Assembly (NCBI GenBank): GCA_018623505.1
Contig: JAAZVM010000037.1
Span: 1 to 5,599, forward strand
DNA from: Patescibacteria group bacterium
GTDB taxonomy: Bacteria; Patescibacteriota; Gracilibacteria; BD1-5; UBA6164
DNA length: 5,599 nt
Direction of reading: 5' to 3'
Positions 1 to 5,599 of this stretch are shown here, piece by piece; the first letter of the stretch is position 1; each line of letters begins with the position of its first letter. The translations under genes were made by a program, and so were the position numbers. The notes beneath the pieces were generated by a model that did not search any database, was not told the origin of the DNA, and worked only from the letters and a program-made list of their open reading frames with translations.

Positions 1-1739
1 AAAGTAATAAAGTAGAAAAAAAAGTATATAATCATACTTTTGCTGAAAGAATCTCAAAGAGTGATTATTTCAAATGAGAGTTTATATCAAATGATATTGC
101 TTCTATTTATCCAAGAAGAGAAGCTCTTGTAAGAGATATATTAGTAGATATATGAGATAGTGTAAAAGTTTGAGATACTCTAGCGATTTTGTTTAATCCT
201 TGAGTTTGATGAGAAGGACAATCAAAAATCAATTTGAAAGATACTGTTGTTTCATCAAAAAATAATTTACTTGTAGAAGCGAAAAAAGTAAAAGAAGCTA
301 AAGTAGAAGAACTTGAACAAAAAATAAAAGAAAAGGAAGTTATATTAGAAGAAACCATTAAAAATTTTGATTCTAAAATAAGTCAAATTTGAAATCAAGA
401 AACATTATGATCAGAGTATCAAGTTACATTAAAATCATTAGAGAATTTAGAAAAAAATCTTGAAAATGCTTTAAAAACAAAAGAGGAACTATTAAAAGAA
501 AGTTCTAATAATATTTCTCAAAAACAAGATTTATTAAACTCTAAAATGGATGAGTTATATAATAAAATAATACCTGTATTATACATTTGAAATGAAGTTG
601 ATATAGATTATAGAGAAATAAAAACTTATGATTTTTCTGATTATTTTTGAGCTAAAAGTAGTATGTCTGTATCAGACTTAAAAGATGTATTAATTAGTTT
701 TCATAATAATTATGATATTCTAGAAGTTAATGAAAAATATGAAAAACTAATAGATATTAATAATAAATTAATAGTTGTTTTACAAAATACTATTGTTTCT
801 GTTTCAGCGTGAACAACAGAGTCTATAATATCATCACATATTTCTGATATAAATACATATAATACAACACTTATTTCACAAAAAGAACTACTTGATGATG
901 CTTTAAATGATTATAGAGTATTAGAATTAACTCAAAAGGAAAAAATAGAAAATATTGAATTACAAATATCAAAAAAAGAAAATGAATTAACATTGATTTT
1001 AGCTAAGTCAGATACTACTAAGTCTGAAAAACAATTAGCTATATCAAAATTAAAATCTGAAATTGAAACACTTAAAAAATCAAAAAACTTAATAGTAGCT
1101 AATGAAGATAAAACAATAACTTCTATAGAAAATGAAATAGCTATAGCAAAAGCTGATTTAAATAGTGAATATATTATATCATGAGACTATAAAATTGTTT
1201 CTCCATTTTCATGAGTTATTTCAAAACGATGAATTGAAATATGAGAAAAAATATCTCCAAATAATGAAGCTTTTAGAATTTCTTGAGTTGATACAACTTT
1301 ATCTAGAATAACAAAAAAAGAAGTTAAATTTTATGTTCCTGAAAATTTAAAAGATAATATAGAAATATGAAATGAAATTTATTTTTATTATTGAGATGAT
1401 GAAACAAAAACTTTTACTTGAACTTTATATCGTGTATCGCCAGAAATTGATACAGAAACCTTAAGTATTATAGCTCAAGCAAAAGTTGATGATAATACAT
1501 TAATACCTAATAAATCTACTATTAGAGTGCAGCTAGAAACTACTAAGGATATTTTTAAAATACCAAGTTCTACTATTTATAATAAAGATGAAAGAAAAAT
1601 AGTTTATTATAAAAAAGATAACTGAAAATTATGAGTTAAAGATGTAAATATAGTTTCTGATGATTGAGAATATTCTTTAGTATCATGAAATTTTGATGAA
1701 ACTTTAAAGATAGTTACTACTCCTATATTTATTAAATAA
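1..1739 (+). CDS. RND efflux periplasmic adaptor (membrane fusion protein, CusB/HlyD-like), 5'-truncated, UGA=Gly
   Basis: Adaptor that would bridge the inner-membrane RND pump encoded next to whatever lies outside it. Codons begin at position 3; the N-terminus and any signal peptide lie upstream, leaving 578 visible residues and a TAA stop at 1737-1739. Seen: the first lipoyl half at residues ~25-68, with the GDSVKVGD motif at 51-58; a Lys/Glu-rich helical stretch ~75-185; a less coiled middle segment ~185-275; a second helical stretch ~275-392; the second lipoyl half ~394-425, with SPFSGVISKRG; then beta-barrel and membrane-proximal sequence to the end. This order is typical of RND adaptors, but the arm is much longer than usual (whole family members are commonly about 350-450 residues). 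By hand count, 23 of 24 glycines are TGA and one is GGA. There is no Cys, only two Met and no Trp in the visible part, so no metal-binding methionine cluster; the N-terminal Met site of CusB would be in the missing part. The gap to the transporter is five bases, implying co-transcription. The family call is firm; the substrate is inferred from the neighbour. Confidence 0.88.
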
Positions 1740-1744
1740 TAATT

Positions 1745-4700
1745 ATGCTGAATAAACTTATAAAATATTTTATAAATAATGCGTTTATAACAGTTATAAT
1801 TTTTATTGTAATATCTGTTATATCTATAATCGCAATATATAAAACCCCAATAGATGCTTTACCTGATTTATCTGAAAATCAAGTAGTAGTAATGACAAAA
1901 TGGCCATGACAAACTCCTAAAAATATTGAAGACCAAGTTACTTATCCTATTACAATATGAATGCAATGACTTGCTTGAGTAAAAGATGTAAGAGCAATGA
2001 GTCAGCTTTGAATTTCAATGGTTACTGTTATATTTGAAGATGATATTGATGAATATTTTGCTCGTGACAGAGTAAACGAAAGATTAAGTTTAATTAAGTC
2101 TGATTTACCACCTTGAGTTGAACCTGTATTATGACCTGATGCTACATGACTAGGGCAAATATATATGTATACACTTGAAAGTGATAATCATGATTTAACG
2201 CAGCTGAGAACACTTCAAGATTTTTATGTAAAACTTTGATTACAATCTGTTTCTTGAGTAGCTGAAGTTGCTAGTATTTGATGATATAAGAAAAATTTTC
2301 AAATTGTAGCTGACCCATTAAAACTTTCAAATTATAATATATCTTTGCAAGAAATTAGTGCTATTGTAAGTTCATGAAACAATAATGTTTCTTGAAGAGT
2401 AATTGATAATTGAGGTAAAGAAATAGCTATTGAATGAGTATGATTTATAGAAACTGAATCTGATTTAGAAAATATTTATATCAAAGATGTATGATGAGTT
2501 CCTATTAAATTATGAGACATAGCTGAAATAAAAATATGAGCTGAATTTAGAAGATGAATTTTAGCTGACCAAAATGAAGAAAAAGTAGGATGAATAATCG
2601 TAATGCGTTATAAGAAAAATCCACTTGAAGTGATTAAAGCAGTAGAAGAAAAGATTAGCGAAATAGAAAAATGATTACCTTCATGAGTTAAAATAGTATC
2701 ATTTTATGATAGAACAAGCTTAATTAAAGATGCTATATCAACACTTTCATGAATTTTAACAACAGAATTAATTATAACAATTATTATATTGTTTCTGTTC
2801 TTATGGAATTTTTGAGCTTCACTTGTTACAGCTATTTCATTAGTTGTATGAGTTTTGATTACTTTCTTATGTATGAAGTTATTTAATATACCTTCAAATA
2901 TAATGTCACTTGGTTGAATTGCTATTGCTATATGAACGATGGTTGATGCTGCAATTGTGGTAACTGAAAATGCTTATAATAAATTATTAGGGAAAGAAAA
3001 TGCTAGTATTAAAGAAAGAACAAAAATAATTACCGAATCTACAAAAGAGGTTGCATGACCACTTATGTTTGCAATACTTATTATAATCCTTTCATTTGTA
3101 CCAATATTTGCACTTGAATGACAAGAGTGAAAGTTATTTTCACCACTAGCGTTCACTAATATGTTTGCAATGCTTTGAGCATTATTTGCTTCATTATTTT
3201 TAGCTCCAGTTTTATGTATATTTTTCTTAAAATGAAAACTTAAAAGGGATAATGAAATACCTATTGTTAGATTTTTACAAAGAATATATGAACCGATATT
3301 GATTTGGGCATTAAAAAAGAGAAAAGTTGCTTTAGCGATATCATGAATACTTCTTGTAATTTGAGTTTGATTATTTACTCGTATAGGTTCAGAATTTATG
3401 CCACCACTTGATGAGTGAAGTATAATGTATATGCCTATGACTGTTCCAGATGTAAGTGATAGAAGAGCGAGAGATTTACTTATAGAATCAAATAGAATTA
3501 TTTCTGAAATACCTGAGGTAGAAAAAGTTGTATGAAAAGCTTGAAGAGCTAATACGGCTACTGATCCAGCTCCACTAGCTATGCTTGAAACAATCATTAC
3601 TTTAAAACCTAAGTCTGAATGGAGAGAAGGAATAACAAAGCAAGATATTATTGATGAAATGAATAGAAAAATTAAGATTAATAATCTTTGGAATGGTTTT
3701 ACTCAGCCTATTATTTGAAGAATTGATATGCTTTCTACAGGTATAAGAGCTCAGGTATGAATAAAAATATTTTGAGATGATCCTATGGTATTAGAGAAAT
3801 TAGCTGTAAAAGCAGAAGATTTAATGTGAAATGTTCCATGAGGTTTTTGAGTTACAGCAATTAGAACAACTGGTCTAAAATATTTACAAATAGACTTAGA
3901 TGAAAGAAAATTTAACCAATATTGAATAAAAAAAGCTGATGTTTTAAGTACAATTTCTACCTGAATTTGATGAACTACAATATCTACTACAATAGATTGA
4001 AGAGAAAAGTATGGTATTGAGTTAAGATTAAAAAATAATTATAGAGAAAGTTTAGATGATATTAATAGTTTAGAGGTTTCTTGAAAGAATTGAAATATTA
4101 TATTATCTCAAGTTGCTAATATCTCTTTAATTGACTGACCAGCTACTATTAATAGTGAAAATTGAATTATTAGATCAGCAGTACAAATGAATGTAGTGTG
4201 AGTTGATTTAGTTTCATTTGTTAATGATTGAAAAAAATATATAGATGAGAATTTAGAGCTTCCTGAATGATATTTTGTAGAATGGACAGGGCAGTATGAA
4301 AATCAATTAAGAGCAAAAAATACTTTACAAGTAGTAGTTCCTACAGTAGTTTTAATAATACTTTTTATATTATTTTTAGCTTATAAAGATTGATGATTAG
4401 TTTGAATTGTAGCTTTAAGTATACCTTTTAGTTTAATAGGTTGAATTATAGCTTTATATATTTCTTGATTTAACTTTTCTGTTGCAGTTTGGGTTTGATT
4501 TATATCACTTTTCTGAAATGCTGTTGAAACTTGAGTAGTTATGATTTTGTATTTAGAAAATTCATTTAGAGAAAAATTCTGATTACCTTTGATGGATGAA
4601 AAAACTTTAAGAGATGAAGATTTTAAGAATACTGTGATAACAGAAGAATGAATACATATGTCTGTTGTACATTGAGCAATGATTAGATTAAGACCTGTAC

Positions 4701-4885
4701 TTATGACTGCTTTTACTTCAGTTATATGATTGTTTCCTATGATATGGAGTAGTTGAACAGGTGCTGAACTACAAAAACCATTAGCAATAGTTGTAGTTTG
4801 AGGTTTAATTACTTCTATAGTGCTAACTTTAATTATATTACCAATTTTATTTTCTTATTTAAGAGAAAGAAAGGTAAATCTTTAA
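1745..4885 (+). CDS. cusA: CusA-type heavy-metal (Cu(I)/Ag(I)) RND efflux transporter, UGA=Gly
   Basis: Proton-driven inner-membrane pump of the HME-RND family, 1046 residues against 1047 for E. coli CusA. Seen: TM1 at ~12-32; periplasmic porter motifs PPGVEPVLGPDATG and IYMYTLE; TM2-TM6 between ~336 and 492, with GGIAIAIGTMVDAA in TM4 (D401 matches CusA D405); TM7 ~529-545; a second periplasmic domain with [10 protein letters not shown] and [11 protein letters not shown]8-TM12 from ~862, with NAVETGVVM (E928 matches CusA E939). The three substrate-binding methionines of CusA (573, 623, 672) align with M563, M613 and M662 at a constant offset of ten, supporting Cu(I)/Ag(I). Odd points: CusA K984, M410, M501 and M1009 appear to be V985, V406, C491 and Q1010, and the sequence after RLRP looks more CzcA-like. 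By hand count about 73 glycines are TGA and 16 GGN; eight Trp are TGG. ATG at 1745 follows the adaptor stop by five bases without a Shine-Dalgarno. Alignments are from memory of CusA and CzcA. Confidence 0.95.
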
Positions 4886-4903
4886 TTCTTAATTTTTATT
4901 ATT

Positions 4904-5122
4904 ATGTATTGATATAATTGAGACTTTTGATTCTTTCATATGTGATGATTTTGAATATTTAACTTAATATTTTATTGATTAATAATTTTTGCAATTATAT
5001 ATTTTATAAATTCTAGAAAAGTTGAAAAATGAGAAACTGCTTTAGATATTTTAAAAAAGAGATATGCAAAATGAGAAATCACTAAAGATGAATTTGAAGA
5101 GAAAAAAAAGGATATTACTTAA
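4904..5122 (+). CDS. Small SHOCT-domain membrane protein, UGA=Gly
   Basis: Seventy-two residues, readable only with UGA as Gly: all nine glycines are TGA, so a standard-code gene caller would miss it entirely. Seen: a Gly- and aromatic-rich N-terminus (MYGYNGDFGFFHMGGFG, residues 1-17), one hydrophobic membrane segment at ~18-36, a short basic/acidic linker, and a C-terminal SHOCT (short C-terminal) domain at ~46-72, with the typical pattern ALDILKKRYAKGEITKDEF followed by a Lys/Glu-rich end. SHOCT domains usually sit at the C-terminus of small membrane or secreted proteins and are thought to mediate oligomerisation or protein contacts; the precise role is not known. It starts 18 bases after the cusA stop and ends in TAA, so it is probably in the same operon. 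His12 and Met13 just before the membrane segment could touch metal, but that is speculation. An accessory role with the pump is inferred from position only. Confidence 0.85.
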
Positions 5123-5154
5123 AAATAAATAAGAAAGAAAACTTATAAAAACTC

Positions 5155-5180
5155 TTGTATTTTTAATTTATATTTATAAT
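5155..5180 (+). promoter_or_regulatory. Possible promoter for the Met-rich lipoprotein gene
   Basis: A perfect TATAAT lies at 5175-5180 and a TTGTAT (-35-like) at 5155-5160, separated by 14 bases, which is shorter than the usual 16-18. The -10 box ends only nine bases before the ATG, so a transcript from here would be leaderless or nearly so. The surrounding AT-rich sequence makes chance matches common, hence low confidence. If real, it would let the lipoprotein be expressed apart from the pump genes. Confidence 0.35.
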
Positions 5181-5189
5181 TTTTTTATT

Positions 5190-5465
5190 ATGAAAAAAAT
5201 AATTTTAATAGCTTTATTAGCTACATCAACACTTTTATTAGCTTCTTGTGGTTCTGAAGCACCGTTAACTGAAGCACAACAAGCTGAAAAATATAACATG
5301 ACAACTACTGAATATAAAGAAATGAAAGATGCTGCAGCAAGAATGAATATGACAATAGAAGAACATATGAAACATTCTTCTATGGATGATTCTGAAATGG
5401 ATATGGATATGTCTGATGATTCTCATATGATTGAAGATGATATGGAAATGGATATGAATAAATAG
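5190..5465 (+). CDS. Met/Asp/Glu-rich lipoprotein, candidate extracytoplasmic Cu/Ag-binding protein
   Basis: Ninety-one residues with a clear lipoprotein signal: MKK, a hydrophobic core (4-18) and lipobox LLASC, with Cys20 as the predicted lipidated residue. The protein would be anchored to the outer face of the membrane. The mature part holds 13 Met, 3 His, 10 Asp and 10 Glu in 72 residues and no Trp. A helical-looking segment (27-62) carries two copies of an Asn-Met-Thr-x-x-Glu motif (36-41 and 53-58); the tail (59-89) has a His-x-x-Met site (H62, M65) and repeated Met-Asp pairs. Such Met/His-rich acidic tails resemble in style, not by proven homology, the copper/silver-binding proteins SilE and PcoE and the role of CusF. 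I recognise no named family. It is the only gene here without an in-frame TGA, so it reads the same under the standard code; its single Gly is GGT. The stop is TAG. ATG at 5190 is chosen because the signal peptide begins there. Metal binding is inferred from composition and the neighbouring cusA. Confidence 0.88.
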   Translation: MKKIILIALLATSTLLLASCGSEAPLTEAQQAEKYNMTTTEYKEMKDAAARMNMTIEEHMKHSSMDDSEMDMDMSDDSHMIEDDMEMDMNK

Positions 5466-5466
5466 A

Positions 5467-5485
5467 GTACTTCAATAATAAGTAT
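5467..5485 (+). terminator. Weak hairpin directly after the lipoprotein stop codon
   Basis: GTACTT (5467-5472) can pair with AAGTAT (5480-5485), giving six pairs including one G-U and a seven-base loop, one base after the TAG stop. It has little G+C and no real T-run after it, so it is at best a poor intrinsic terminator. It is listed because it is the only hairpin in a terminator position at the end of the cluster. Confidence 0.2.
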
Positions 5486-5492
5486 ATTATTT

Positions 5493-5506
5493 ATGTAATA
5501 TTACAT
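5493..5506. repeat. Perfect 14-bp palindrome downstream of the cluster
   Basis: ATGTAATATTACAT is its own reverse complement, with seven perfect pairs and no spacer. It lies 27 bases after the lipoprotein stop in the gene-free tail of the window. It could be an operator half-site pair for the next gene or part of a transcript end. In DNA this AT-rich a chance palindrome of this length is quite possible. The palindrome is certain; a function is not. Confidence 0.4.
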
Positions 5507-5599
5507 CTATGAAATAATAAATATATAAATACCTATAGTTCTCATATAGCTGTACTTATATATAAAGTAATAAAAAGAAAAGAAGAATACTTGTATTAA

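Noticed and set aside
107..358. Open 83-codon frame on the minus strand
   Set aside because: It is antisense to the adaptor's lipoyl and coiled-coil region, with a Ser/Phe-rich low-complexity translation typical of reversed Lys/Glu-rich coding sequence.
993..1184. Short + strand open frame as a separate gene
   Set aside because: It is in frame with the adaptor and bounded only by its TGA glycine codons, so it is a fragment of that gene.
2974..3597. Open 207-codon frame on the minus strand
   Set aside because: It lies fully inside cusA, antisense to conserved transporter motifs; its translation resembles no family I know and is a shadow of the real gene.
1..4885. Interpretation as pseudogenes riddled with nonsense mutations
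   Set aside because: The stops are exclusively TGA, fall on conserved glycines, and the frames otherwise stay open to full family length with intact metal-binding residues.
1745..4885. Pattern of GGN codons next to TGA in Gly-Gly pairs of cusA
   Set aside because: Six of ten pairs mix TGA and GGN, but four are TGA-TGA, and the excess is within what such small counts would give by chance.
1..5122. Mycoplasma-type code 4 (UGA=Trp)
   Set aside because: TGA aligns with invariant Gly, not Trp, and Trp positions use TGG.
5142..5167. Possible terminator between the SHOCT gene and the lipoprotein gene
   Set aside because: The A-run/T-run pairing around CTCTTG needs a bulge and has almost no G+C; not convincing.
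1..5574. Direct repeat AAAGTAATAAA at both ends of the window (1-11 and 5564-5574)
   Set aside because: Eleven A/T-rich bases, one copy inside coding sequence, with no element structure; consistent with chance.

Overview
The window reads as a compact, same-strand metal-efflux cluster from a bacterium that decodes UGA as glycine (translation table 25). This code is known from the Candidate Phyla Radiation lineages Gracilibacteria (BD1-5/GN02) and Absconditabacteria (SR1). Under the standard code the first 5.1 kb looks like debris broken by dozens of TGA codons. When TGA is read as Gly, three uninterrupted genes appear and the TGAs fall on glycines that are invariant in the families. TGG still supplies Trp at conserved sites, which argues against the mycoplasma-type UGA=Trp code. 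All four genes stop at TAA or TAG. The DNA is very AT-rich, Arg is almost always AGA, and no clear Shine-Dalgarno sequence precedes any start. I cannot decide between Gracilibacteria and Absconditabacteria from this window.

Layout, all on the + strand. (1) Positions 1-1739: 5'-truncated periplasmic adaptor (membrane fusion protein) of an RND pump, with a split lipoyl domain around an unusually long coiled-coil arm. (2) 1745-4885: full-length 1046-residue CusA-type heavy-metal RND transporter, keeping the three methionines that bind Cu(I)/Ag(I) in CusA. (3) 4904-5122: 72-residue membrane protein with a C-terminal SHOCT domain. (4) 5190-5465: 91-residue lipoprotein whose mature part is very rich in Met, Asp and Glu. 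The last 134 bases hold no gene, only weak inverted repeats.

The gaps of 5, 18 and 67 bases suggest that genes 1-3 form an operon. Gene 4 may be read through or may have its own promoter just before its ATG. Inferred joint role: the transporter and adaptor export Cu(I)/Ag(I), the Met-rich lipoprotein binds metal outside the membrane, and the SHOCT protein is an accessory of unknown role. No outer-membrane channel (CusC/TolC), CusF or metal-responsive regulator is visible. This matters because these lineages are generally regarded as lacking a classical outer membrane, so what the long adaptor arm reaches is an open question.
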